This document shows, piece by piece, positions 1-7,300 of a DNA stretch of 9,788 nucleotides. Both the position numbers and the translations under genes were made by a program. Under the pieces are notes generated by a model. It was given only the letters and a program-made list of their open reading frames with translations, did not search any database and was not told the origin of the DNA. This stretch comes from Chitinophagaceae bacterium (lineage in GTDB: Bacteria > Bacteroidota > Bacteroidia > Chitinophagales > Chitinophagaceae), in contig JADGPY010000050.1 of assembly GCA_017882205.1 (NCBI GenBank), forward strand, positions 1 through 9,788. Reading direction: 5' to 3'. How positions within the stretch are numbered: the stretch's first letter is position 1; each line of letters opens with the position of its first letter.

Positions 1-375
1 AATCTTGAACAGATTGGCCGATACTCAGATGTGGTTAGCCTAAACGTTCCACTTACGGACGAAACTTTTCACATGGCAAATGATTCATTTTTTAACTCAT
101 TGCAGGGCAAACCCTTCTTTATCAGCACCTGCCGGGGAAAAGTTACAGATACTGGAGCACTGATCAACGCCCTTCAGAAGGGTAAAATCAGGGGAGCCGC
201 ACTGGATGTTCTGGAGAATGAAAAACTTGAAACGTATACCGCAAATGAAAGAAAACAATTAGACTGGCTGATCGGACAGCCTAATGTTATCATAACACCT
301 CATATTGCCGGGTATAGTGATGAAGCCTCCATCAAAATGGCAAAAGTACTTTTACAAAAACTTGGTATAGAGTAA
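1..375 (+). CDS. D-isomer-specific 2-hydroxyacid dehydrogenase, C-terminal part (5' end outside window)
   Basis: The open frame runs from the first base to the TAA at 373-375, giving 124 codons, so the gene starts upstream of the window. An internal GTG or ATG is not a likely true start, because the family's fold continues to the left. What remains is the second half of the NAD-binding domain and the return to the C-terminal end of the substrate domain. The three family catalytic positions are visible: Arg in STCRGK (codon 133-135), Glu in LDVLENE (codon 214-216) and His in TPHIAGYSDEA (codon 301-303). Members oxidise or reduce 2-hydroxy/2-keto acids with NAD(P). 3-Phosphoglycerate dehydrogenase (serine synthesis) and hydroxypyruvate/glyoxylate reductases are close relatives. 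The missing N-terminal half prevents choosing a substrate. There is no ACT domain after the catalytic part, unlike long SerA forms. A strong terminator follows 30 bases after the stop. Confidence 0.88.
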   Translation, partial: NLEQIGRYSDVVSLNVPLTDETFHMANDSFFNSLQGKPFFISTCRGKVTDTGALINALQKGKIRGAALDVLENEKLETYTANERKQLDWLIGQPNVIITPHIAGYSDEASIKMAKVLLQKLGIE

Positions 376-391
376 GTTTTCAAAAATTTTC

Positions 392-399
392 TATCTTTA
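392..399 (+). promoter_or_regulatory. Possible -7 promoter element upstream of greA (TATCTTTA)
   Basis: TATCTTTA matches seven of eight positions of the Bacteroidota -7 consensus TAnnTTTG. No TTTG or TTG lies at the expected 19-20 base spacing upstream, so the -33 element is missing or weak. If it is used, transcription would begin near 403-405, exactly where the following hairpin begins. No better -7 match is seen between the hairpin and the greA start at 486, so this is the best available greA promoter candidate. Confidence 0.3.
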
Positions 400-404
400 C
401 AGGC

Positions 405-444
405 ATACAACGCCTCAGTAGATATGAGGCGTTGTATTTTTTTT
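405..444 (+). terminator. Strong rho-independent terminator between the dehydrogenase gene and greA
   Basis: Bases 405-417 and 425-437 form a perfect 13-bp inverted repeat (ATACAACGCCTCA against its complement) around a 7-base loop. Seven further T residues follow directly at 438-444. It lies 30 bases after the dehydrogenase stop codon and would end that transcript. Because a promoter-like motif lies just upstream of it, it may also act as a leader terminator or attenuator for greA. Confidence 0.9.
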
Positions 445-485
445 CATTTCAATGAAGAAATAACTGCCCTTAAAAACTTAAAGAC

Positions 486-959
486 ATGAGTGAGATCAAT
501 TACGTAAAGAAAGAAACTTTCGAGCAAATGAAGGTAGAACTCCAGCACATGAAGGGTGTTGAAAGGCCAGCAGCTTCAAGAGCTATTGCCGAAGCTCGTG
601 AAAAGGGTGATCTAAAGGAAAATGCAGAATACGACGCTGCAAAGGAAGCTCAGGGAATGCTTGAAGCAAAGATCAAACAACTCGAAGGAATTATAGCTAC
701 CGCCAGGATCGTGGATGAAAATACCATAGATACAAGTAAAGTCTCCATACTTACTAAGGTTACCCTGACTAATCTTGGTACGAAAAAGCAGGTTACGTAC
801 CAGATTGTTTCGGAAAAGGAAGCCGATCTGAAACTTGGTAAGATATCAGCATCCTCTCCGATTGGTAGGGGGCTATTAGGCAAAGCTGTAGGCGAGATGG
901 CAGAAATAAATGTACCTGCAGGAATTATTAAACTTAAAGTGGAAAATATCACGGCTTAG
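486..959 (+). CDS. greA: Transcription elongation factor GreA
   Basis: The product is 157 residues, the usual GreA size. GreA enters the secondary channel of stalled, backtracked RNA polymerase and stimulates cleavage of the transcript's 3' end so elongation can resume. Residues 1-78 form the N-terminal antiparallel coiled coil. Its tip carries the family signature GDLKENAEYDAAKEAQ (residues 41-56) with the acidic residues Asp42 and Glu45 that coordinate the catalytic magnesium. Residues 80-157 form the FKBP-like C-terminal domain, including SPIGRGLLGK (124-133) and the final strand. The ATG at 486 gives exactly the conserved N-terminus. It is preceded by A-rich sequence (cttaaagac) with no Shine-Dalgarno motif, as is normal in Bacteroidota. 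A MazG-like gene follows after 12 bases, probably in the same transcript. The 110-base leader holds a terminator hairpin at its start. Confidence 0.97.
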   Translation: MSEINYVKKETFEQMKVELQHMKGVERPAASRAIAEAREKGDLKENAEYDAAKEAQGMLEAKIKQLEGIIATARIVDENTIDTSKVSILTKVTLTNLGTKKQVTYQIVSEKEADLKLGKISASSPIGRGLLGKAVGEMAEINVPAGIIKLKVENITA

Positions 960-971
960 TATACACGCAAT

Positions 972-1307
972 ATGCAATCATTAACACTTTCTGATGCACA
1001 ACAAGAAGTTGACGAATGGATTAAGACAGTGGGCGTTAGATATTTCGGTGAGCTTACCAACCTGGGTATCCTGGTTGAGGAAGTAGGTGAACTTGCCCGG
1101 TTAATGGTCAGAAAATATGGAGACCAATCCTCCAAGGCTTCCGATATGGGTAGGGAAATGGCCGATGAAATGGCAGACATATTGTGGGTGCTCATTTGCA
1201 TTGCCAACCAAACTGGTGTTGACCTAACCGACGCCTTTCGAAAAAATATGAAGAAAAAAACTGAAAGGGATGCTGAGAGGCATAAACAGAATCAAAAGCT
1301 GAGCTGA
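972..1307 (+). CDS. MazG-like nucleotide pyrophosphohydrolase
   Basis: This 111-residue, mostly helical protein belongs to the all-alpha NTP pyrophosphatase (MazG) superfamily, which hydrolyses (d)NTPs to the monophosphate and pyrophosphate, often to remove damaged or surplus nucleotides. The metal-binding signature of two acidic pairs is present: Glu37 and Glu40 in LVEEVGELARLM, and Glu66 and Asp69 in EMADEMADILW. The second pair sits on the following helix, as expected. The protein is a single short MazG domain, about the length of the compact COG1694-type enzymes and much shorter than two-domain MazG (about 260 residues). The C-terminus is highly charged (KKKTERDAERHKQNQK). The ATG at 972 lies 12 bases after the greA stop, with no terminator between them, so the two are probably one operon. 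The actual substrate cannot be told from sequence. A housekeeping role is more likely than a toxin-antitoxin role, since no toxin partner is adjacent. Confidence 0.85.
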   Translation: MQSLTLSDAQQEVDEWIKTVGVRYFGELTNLGILVEEVGELARLMVRKYGDQSSKASDMGREMADEMADILWVLICIANQTGVDLTDAFRKNMKKKTERDAERHKQNQKLS

Positions 1308-1330
1308 TATCAATAAATCTTATATCTAAC

Positions 1331-1338
1331 TATATTTG
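1331..1338 (+). promoter_or_regulatory. -7 promoter element of glyS (TATATTTG)
   Basis: TATATTTG is a full match to the Bacteroidota -7 consensus TAnnTTTG. It ends only six bases before the glyS ATG at 1345. With the usual spacing the transcript would start within a base or two of the start codon, giving a leaderless or near-leaderless mRNA. No TTTG or TTG is seen near 1308-1312, so the -33 element is weak. Read-through from the greA operon is also possible, since no terminator lies at 1308-1330. Confidence 0.5.
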
Positions 1339-1344
1339 CCGCTT

Positions 1345-2802
1345 ATGGCAGAAACAAACATCTTCTCAACTCTGATCGCGCATTGCAAAGAATACGGCTT
1401 TGTTTTTCAAAGCAGTGAAATTTATGATGGTCTAAGTGCTGTCTACGATTATGGCCAATATGGATCTCAACTAAAAAAGAATATCCGGGATGAATGGTGG
1501 AAAAGCATGACCCAACTAAACGAAAACATTGTTGGCATAGACGCGGCCATCTTCATGCATCCAACAACCTGGAAAGCCAGTGGCCATATCGACAATTTCT
1601 GTGACCCCATGATCGATAACAAAGACAGCAATAAGCGCTATCGCGTCGATCACCTGATTGAAACCTTTGCGGAAGAACAGGAAGCATTAGGTAATAAAGA
1701 CCTTGCTGCAGAAGTGATCCAATCAATGGAAAAACTACTAATGGTAAATGATTATCCCGGCCTAAAAAAATTAATTGAAGACAATAAGATAAAATGCGCC
1801 ATTAGTAAAACATGCAACTGGACAGATGTAAGAGAGTTTAACCTGATGTTCAGCACTCAAATCGGTAGTGTTGCTGAAGAATCCGAGACCATCTATTTAC
1901 GCCCAGAGACCGCTCAGGGTATTTTTGTAAACTACTTAAACGTCCAAAAGACAGGCCGGATGAAAATCCCATTTGGAATTGCCCAGACAGGCAAAGCCTT
2001 TCGCAATGAGATAGTAGCCCGGCAATTTATTTTTAGGATGAGAGAATTTGAGCAGATGGAGATGCAATTCTTCATTCGCCCGGGTACACAAATGCAATGG
2101 TTCGAATATTGGAAAGAAGAAAGAAGGAAGTGGCATGTGAGCCTTGGCATTCCAAATGATAAATTACGCTATCACAACCATGTGAAATTAGCCCATTATG
2201 CAGATGCCGCTTTAGACATAGAATTCGAGTTTCCATTTGGATGGAAAGAATTAGAAGGTATTCATTCAAGAACCGATTTTGATCTGAAGCAACACCAGCT
2301 ATACAGCAAAAAGAAGATCCAGTATTTTGATAACGATATAAACGAAGATGGAAGGCCCTATGGAAATTATATTCCCTATGTTGTAGAAACCTCTGTTGGC
2401 CTTGACCGGCTGGTGTTAACTATTCTTAGTCTTGCATATGAGGAAGAAAAATGGAACAAAGAAGATGGAACAGAAGATAGCAGGGTAGTAATGCGGCTAC
2501 CACCAAAAATTGCGCCTATCAAGTTGGCAATACTTCCACTGATAAAGAAGGATGGACTACCAGAGATTGCAAAAGATCTGATGAATGAATGCAAACAATC
2601 CTTTCACTGCTTTTATGAAGAGAAGGATGCGATTGGCAAGCGCTACAGACGGATGGATGCGATTGGTACGCCATTTTGTGTTACGATAGATCACCAAACA
2701 AAGGAAGACAATACTGTAACGATCAGGTATCGCGATTCAATGGCGCAGGAAAGGATGCCCATCGAGGAAGTTAGGAAGATTGTTGAGGAGAAAATTAATT
2801 AA
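1345..2802 (+). CDS. glyS: Glycine--tRNA ligase (alpha2-type glycyl-tRNA synthetase)
   Basis: This cytoplasmic class II aminoacyl-tRNA synthetase attaches glycine to tRNA-Gly using ATP. At 485 residues it is the single-chain homodimeric type found in eukaryotes, archaea and many bacteria, not the alpha2beta2 GlyQ/GlyS type. An N-terminal stretch with GFVFQSSEIYDGLSAVYDYG matches the family's first conserved region. Motif 2 is near residues 219-238, with FRNEIVARQF and the ATP-contacting Arg220 and Glu222. Motif 3 is GLDRLVLTIL (352-361). A C-terminal anticodon-binding domain starts around residue 388 (PPKIAPIKLAILPL) and runs to the end, including GKRYRRMDAIGTPFCVTID. The ATG at 1345 is chosen over the upstream TTG at 1336 because that TTG lies inside the TATATTTG promoter element and Bacteroidota proteins usually start MAE. 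The gene appears complete. Some databases call this form glyQS. Confidence 0.96.
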   Translation: MAETNIFSTLIAHCKEYGFVFQSSEIYDGLSAVYDYGQYGSQLKKNIRDEWWKSMTQLNENIVGIDAAIFMHPTTWKASGHIDNFCDPMIDNKDSNKRYRVDHLIETFAEEQEALGNKDLAAEVIQSMEKLLMVNDYPGLKKLIEDNKIKCAISKTCNWTDVREFNLMFSTQIGSVAEESETIYLRPETAQGIFVNYLNVQKTGRMKIPFGIAQTGKAFRNEIVARQFIFRMREFEQMEMQFFIRPGTQMQWFEYWKEERRKWHVSLGIPNDKLRYHNHVKLAHYADAALDIEFEFPFGWKELEGIHSRTDFDLKQHQLYSKKKIQYFDNDINEDGRPYGNYIPYVVETSVGLDRLVLTILSLAYEEEKWNKEDGTEDSRVVMRLPPKIAPIKLAILPLIKKDGLPEIAKDLMNECKQSFHCFYEEKDAIGKRYRRMDAIGTPFCVTIDHQTKEDNTVTIRYRDSMAQERMPIEEVRKIVEEKIN

Positions 2803-2922
2803 TTGTTTTTGGATATCATATGCTCATAAGAGTCTAATTAAAAATAACCTTAAACTTGCAAAATCCAAGTCTATTGTTCTACATTAGCAGCACTTAATAT
2901 TAATATTTTCTCGAAAAGGATT

Positions 2923-2950
2923 CAAAGGATATTAAAAGTATATCCCTTTG
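2923..2950. repeat. Imperfect inverted repeat in the glyS-YCII intergenic region
   Basis: CAAAGGATAT (2923-2932) is mirrored by ATATCCCTTTG (2940-2950), giving a 10-bp stem with one bulged C and a 7-base loop. It sits about 120 bases after the glyS stop and about 100 bases before the YCII-family gene. No T run follows directly (TTACATTTTGCG), so it is not a good terminator. Each arm also resembles a -7 element with altered spacing (TATCC[C]TTTG). It could be an operator, a processed RNA hairpin or chance. The rest of the 250-base gap (2803-3052) is A/T-rich with no coding signal seen. Confidence 0.35.
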
Positions 2951-3026
2951 TTACATTTTGCGAAAAAAATTATCAAAACCTGTCCAATCCCAGCAAACTC
3001 ATTCGTTATTAAGTAGTAGATCAAAA

Positions 3027-3034
3027 TATTTTTA
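3027..3034 (+). promoter_or_regulatory. Possible -7 element of the YCII-family gene (TATTTTTA)
   Basis: TATTTTTA fits seven of eight positions of TAnnTTTG. It would place the transcript start near 3039, about 14 bases before the ATG at 3053. No clear TTTG lies at the right distance upstream. In a region this A/T-rich, such a match can arise by chance. A weaker alternative is TACATTTT at 2952-2959. Confidence 0.25.
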
Positions 3035-3052
3035 ACCACTAAATTTAAAAAA

Positions 3053-3400
3053 ATGAAGGAGTACTTATTATTGTTAAGAGGCGGCAAGCCAATGAATACC
3101 AAAACAGAAGAAGAAGGTAAAGCAGAAATGGCAGCCTGGGGTGTGTATATGGGCAAACTTGGCCAAAACGGTCAGTTAGTTGGTGGACTGCCAGTGGTTT
3201 CCGGAGGTAAGGTCGTATCGGCATCGGGAACTATCGATGAACCAGTTAATGCAGGAAAAGAGGGTATTGTAGGTGGCTATCTGATTATAAAAGCAGAAAG
3301 CCTTGAAAATGCTTCGGAATTGGCAAAAGACTGTCCGCATATTGATAACGAAGGCAATATTGAAGTAAGAGAAATCGCCCCAATGCCGACAGGAATGTAA
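3053..3400 (+). CDS. YCII-related (YciI/DGPF-like) small protein
   Basis: The 114-residue product starts with MKEYLLLLRGG, the typical first beta strand of YCII-related proteins. It ends with GGYLIIKAESLENASELAKD and a final strand (EVREIAPMP), the pattern of the COG3795 branch of the dimeric alpha-beta barrel (ferredoxin-like) superfamily. The middle is glycine-rich (LVGGLPVVSGGKVVSASG). The region where proteobacterial members carry the DGPF motif reads IDEPVNAGKEGIVGGY here, so that motif is only loosely kept. The biochemical role of this branch is mostly unknown. Relatives have been linked to small-molecule or sigma-factor-associated functions, but no sigma factor gene is beside this one. 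There is no signal peptide, so it should be cytoplasmic. The ATG is preceded by AAATTTAAAAAA, typical for the phylum. It is probably transcribed alone, with tandem hairpins after it. Confidence 0.82.
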   Translation: MKEYLLLLRGGKPMNTKTEEEGKAEMAAWGVYMGKLGQNGQLVGGLPVVSGGKVVSASGTIDEPVNAGKEGIVGGYLIIKAESLENASELAKDCPHIDNEGNIEVREIAPMPTGM

Positions 3401-3407
3401 TTAATTT

Positions 3408-3435
3408 AGTCGTGTATTTTGGATACGCGACTTTT
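3408..3435 (+). terminator. Intrinsic terminator after the YCII-family gene
   Basis: AGTCGTGTAT (3408-3417) pairs with ATACGCGACT (3423-3432). All ten positions pair if one G-U wobble is allowed, with a 5-base loop (TTTGG). The stem runs into a short T run (3432-3435). It starts eight bases after the stop codon at 3398-3400. The T run is short, so termination may be partial. Confidence 0.65.
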
Positions 3436-3491
3436 ATAAATCATTGTGGTCCATACGCCGAATTAAACCCCCACCAGAAAGTTTTTGAAAG

Positions 3492-3514
3492 TGCCGCTGA
3501 AAAGCGGCATTTTT
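3492..3514 (+). terminator. Second hairpin terminator with GAAA tetraloop between convergent genes
   Basis: TGCCGCT (3492-3498) and AGCGGCA (3503-3509) form a perfect 7-bp GC-rich stem closed by a GAAA (GNRA) tetraloop. TTTTT follows at 3510-3514. Upstream GAAAG can extend the stem by pairing with those T residues. The T run marks it as a plus-strand terminator backing up the one at 3408. It also lies 37 bases past the minus-strand reductase stop, so it may slow or end that transcript too, although the minus strand has no clean U run after it. Confidence 0.75.
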
Positions 3515-3551
3515 AGTTGTAAGAAGCTTAAAAGGCCTTCCCTATCCCAGC

Positions 3552-4298
3552 TTACCCATAGAGCTCTAAATGTATCGCCTTCCTATCATAACCCAGTTGC
3601 AAGATCTTTTCCTTAGCCTCATCTATCATTGCCTTCCATCCGCATAAATAAAATGATGCTGGGGCAGGTGCTCCATCTGTGTGCTTCTCGCTGTTTTCTT
3701 TGCATATTGCTTCATACAATGCATGGACATACCCACGTTTTCCTTCCCAATCTTCTCGACTTAATGTTGGGAGGTATTTAAATCCTTCGAGCTCTTTCTC
3801 CAGTTCAGTTAATTCATCAAAGTAAAGCAGGTCGTTTTTTGTCCTACAACCAAAAATAAGGTAGATTTCTTTATGTGGAATATTGTGGAGCTGAATAAAC
3901 TTGGTCATACTTCTAAAAGGAGCTATACCAGTTCCTGTGCAAATAAAAAACAGGTCTTTGTCAATTGGATCAGGCAAGGTAAATACCCCTTGTGGGCCGC
4001 GGAACTTTAATTCACTTCCTTCATTAATCTCATTGAATAAATAAGTGGTACCCGCTCCTCCGTGTAATAAAACAATCAACAGTTCAAATATATTCGAACC
4101 ATCAGGCCAGCTTGCAATAGAATAACTACGCCAACGTTTGTTTATCTTTTCATGTATAGGGAGATCAAGAGTTACGAATTGACCTGGCTTAAAATCAAAT
4201 TGTTCAAGGTCATTCACTCTAATGAACAAGCGACGGGTATTATAAGTTTCGTTAACCATTTTTAATATTGTACCTGTACGCCAAGGTTGTGCCGCCAT
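3552..4298 (-). CDS. Ferredoxin/flavodoxin-NAD(P)H reductase-like flavoprotein
   Basis: The 248-residue protein is a stand-alone ferredoxin-NADP reductase fold: an FAD-binding beta barrel followed by an NAD(P)-binding Rossmann-like domain. The flavin signature RWRSYSIAS (55-63) matches the RxYS motif. GGAGTTYLF (80-88) occupies the loop that usually contacts the FAD phosphates. TGTGIAPFRSM (121-131) is the pyridine-nucleotide loop, and FYLCGWKAMID (216-226) is the conserved Cys-Gly motif near the nicotinamide. YLIFGCRTKNDLLY (146-159) is also typical. It has no 2Fe-2S domain and no signal peptide, so it probably works in the cytoplasm, moving electrons between NAD(P)H and a ferredoxin, flavodoxin or oxygenase partner encoded elsewhere. 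The chain ends in ELYG. NADH versus NADPH preference and the partner cannot be decided. The ATG at 4298 is 53 bases downstream of the protease stop on the same strand. No good terminator separates them, so read-through is possible. Confidence 0.88.
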   Translation of the reverse strand: MAAQPWRTGTILKMVNETYNTRRLFIRVNDLEQFDFKPGQFVTLDLPIHEKINKRWRSYSIASWPDGSNIFELLIVLLHGGAGTTYLFNEINEGSELKFRGPQGVFTLPDPIDKDLFFICTGTGIAPFRSMTKFIQLHNIPHKEIYLIFGCRTKNDLLYFDELTELEKELEGFKYLPTLSREDWEGKRGYVHALYEAICKENSEKHTDGAPAPASFYLCGWKAMIDEAKEKILQLGYDRKAIHLELYG

Positions 4299-4313
4299 AT
4301 TTCAAATTTCAAG

Positions 4314-4320
4314 CAAAATA
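4314..4320 (-). promoter_or_regulatory. Weak promoter-like motif before the reductase gene
   Basis: On the minus strand, TATTTTG (4320 to 4314) resembles TAnnTTTG with one base missing from the spacer and lies 15 bases before the ATG. No -33 element is at the usual distance; a TTTTG at 4351-4347 is too far away. The bases just before the start carry a short direct repeat (TGAAAT twice). This is the only promoter candidate in the 53-base gap. Confidence 0.22.
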
Positions 4321-4351
4321 CGGAATTCTCACTACGCGCTTCGCGACAAAA

Positions 4352-7300
4352 CTATTTCACCACTATCTTTTTAGTTTCTACATTGATTGAAGTATGTATT
4401 CGAAGTTGATATATACCGGCGGGTAATTTTCCTATGTTCAATTGGTTAATGATTCCCATGGTGCTAAAAGTATTTAGCAACTTCCCTGTTATATCAAACA
4501 ATTCTACCAATTTGCAATTATCAGATGTTTGAATAAATAATACACCATTACTGACAGGATTCGGATATACAATATTATTGGCAACCTTTCCAAATACTAC
4601 TTTTCTTACTATACTATGGCGGTTAGCGCTGTTTAATTCAACAATCTTCAACCTGTAATAATTGACACCATTCAAAGGTTGGTTATCTATGTACTGGTAC
4701 TGGCTTGTGCTGCTGCTGTTGCCTTTGGCAGCAACACTCCCAATATTTATAAAATCAATGTCATTGCCGGATCTTTCTACAATAAATTTATCACTGTTGA
4801 TCTCTTGTGAAGTAGTCCAGGTTAATTTAGAATGATCACCGTCTTTGGTAGCATCAAAATTTAGAAGGGTAACCGGTAGTGGCGAAATACCATTAGCTCC
4901 CCCATTGTTTATCCAAAATTCACTAAAGGTGTTTACTCCAAACTCGGCATAATATCCATTGTCATAGGGAATGATGTCAACGTTTATTGGATCAATGAAC
5001 TGGAAGAAACCAAGGCTGTCATCGGCAAGGGTACCATTTTCATCAAGCGCAGTACCACTGTATTTCGTAACACCCGCTTCATAGGCATCCTTGATGGTTG
5101 TACAGCTTCCACAACCTGTGGCAGAGATTAACCTGTTGGCCTCAATATTAGTGAAATAATAACGTACCCCAACATATTGAGAAGGTTGATTAGATACTCT
5201 GATAACAATATTCCTATCCAGGTAATATTGATTATTACTTATGCGGACAGGACCGCTATTAAAATGAACGTCAACAGAAGTAGCTCCCAGATTTTGCCCA
5301 TTAGGGTTTATCGAAACAACCCGATCACCTCCAACTGAAAAATTTATCCAATTAGTTCCACTTACAGGTAGCGTTATACCAGTAACATCCGAACCACTGT
5401 AAATTTTTGCTTTATCAAATACATGGATATCATCTACGCCCACCCCTTCAAAATTTGTTGCTCCATCACTGAAAACTACAAATCTAAAACGGATTATGCT
5501 TAAACTCACCGGCAGATCTATGCTTGATACATGCCACTTGGTATTTGACGCCTGCCATCTTTGATACACTGCATTGTCATACCAGTTGGTACCACTTCCT
5601 ACAGCCCCCAGCTTTTGCCAGCTTATTCCACCATCCGGTGAATATTCAATCCAATGATAATCGCAGTCGCAGTTATCTTCCATTTTAAAAATATGGCTGA
5701 ATGAAAGTACAGGCTGCGTCATACCACTAAGATCAAAACATGGCGAATACAGGTATGAAAGTTCATTATCGTTATAATTTCCCGTTAGATTTGTTACCCA
5801 GGCCTTTGCTCCATTTGGAGCCTTATTAATAATGGTGCCGGCAGGAACTCCCCATTGCCACGAAGAATTAGTTCCCTTACTATACCAATTCCCATCCGAC
5901 GCCTCAAAGCGCTCGAGGTAAGGAAATGTGTTAATAAGCGGGCTATTATGAAATGAATAATTGATAATGCTGTCGTTGTTAGGATAATTATCGCCGATGT
6001 ACTTCACCCAAATATCAAGCGAGTAATCAATATAGGCGGCCAGGTTAGCAGTTGTTGCAAAAGTATAATTGAGCGTTTGATTTGCATTTATTAATGGAAT
6101 GTTTTCAGTGACCACCGGCCCCCCATTTACTCTATAATTAACCTGGATATTATTTGCAGAGGTGCCTGCATAATTTCTTACTCTTATACTTATTGGTACG
6201 CTTGACGATAACCCGCAACCAGCCAGGGATGGAGAAATAACCTGGATTAAGCCTATGTCATTTATAGCTTCTGAAATAGTAATATCATCAAATGTGTATC
6301 CATCATCTTCATCTGATTCAGGATATGGTGTGTTGGCAGAGGTATAGCCTTCCTCGCCAAATTTAACCTGGAAACTACTGGTTACATTTTGCTGTGGGGT
6401 AGCGGAAGATAATATATCATTGATATTGATGGCCCTGGCTAATTTATATGCACCAATATTGCCCTGGTTTGCATACAGGTCATATGCTTCCAGCCATACG
6501 CTTGTATCTGATCCCCTTATCCACACTTTATTTCCCGGCAGGTTTGGCTGTCCCTGGTTCTTATAATAAAAATCCAGCCGTAGTAAGTTTGCAGGTAAAG
6601 AATAAGAAGACAGGTTGCCAGTTAAGAACATACTATCCGCATTTGAAGATGGATCTGCAGGGGCCTGGTCAAGTGTTATTGCCCTGGTTCCACTATGAGC
6701 AAATCCAGTGTTAACAAAAGGCCTTGCCCGTCCTCTTGTAGTAGAAACCTGGAGATCGATGTTATCGAGCCCATCCAGGCCGTTGGTATTTTTATCATAT
6801 TCTTTATTTACAGCGGTTTCAAACCCTTCAGTAAGTGGCAATGTTAGAACAGGGTTCGAAAGTAATTTAACTATGGTTGAGGCTGTATCATTTTCATGAT
6901 GGGTATCCGTGCCTTTTGTAACCCAAACTTTAATGCTGTCAACAAATGGCCCTGCACCCGTGGCTTGTTGCGCAAAAGTATGGACGAGATAACCACCTGC
7001 AGGTATGTTTGAAGATTCTGTTTCAGTTACGGGAGCAGCCCCGTTGATACTATATGAAACAGTGAATAATCCGGCGGAAGCAACATCATCCAAATTCCTA
7101 ATTTTGATCTTTATAGGCTTAACAGGTAAAGGCGAAGTAGTGGTAAACTGACGGCCATTGACGGGTTCAATAATGCTATCCACTATAAGGTCATTATCAA
7201 ATGTGGTTAGTGTACATACCCCAAGCCTCGGAGTAAAATTAGTTGCCAATGAACGCCTACCACTGGTAGTTCCGTTTTTAGCCGTAACCGATACCCAATA

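Noticed and set aside
650..952. 100-codon minus-strand open frame inside greA
   Set aside because: It is antisense to a clearly conserved gene, has no recognisable domain and no start context. It is a shadow of greA codon usage.
956..1207. 83-codon minus-strand open frame across the MazG-like gene
   Set aside because: It overlaps a gene with intact metal-binding motifs on the other strand. The serine-rich composition is typical of an antisense frame.
972..1307. MazG-like gene as the antitoxin half of a toxin-antitoxin pair
   Set aside because: No small toxin gene is adjacent. The neighbours are housekeeping genes, and the protein carries the complete hydrolase metal site.
1336..1344. Earlier TTG start for glycyl-tRNA synthetase adding MPL
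   Set aside because: The TTG is part of the TATATTTG promoter element and would lie before the expected transcript start. ATG at 1345 is the better start.
2896..2907. Perfect 12-base palindrome AATATTAATATT after glyS
   Set aside because: It is made only of A and T in a very A/T-rich gap, where such palindromes are expected by chance, and it has no terminator T run.
2932..3156. Minus-strand 74-codon open frame reaching into the glyS-YCII gap
   Set aside because: Part of it is antisense to the YCII-family start, and the rest is an A/T-rich low-complexity translation. No promoter or homology pattern is seen.
4336..4346. CGCG-CTT-CGCG mini-hairpin between the protease and reductase genes as a terminator
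   Set aside because: The stem is only four pairs and no U run follows on the minus strand, so it is unlikely to end transcription.
6448..6899. Two plus-strand open frames inside the protease gene
   Set aside because: The opposite strand encodes continuous, domain-consistent protease sequence. These frames show no protein family features.
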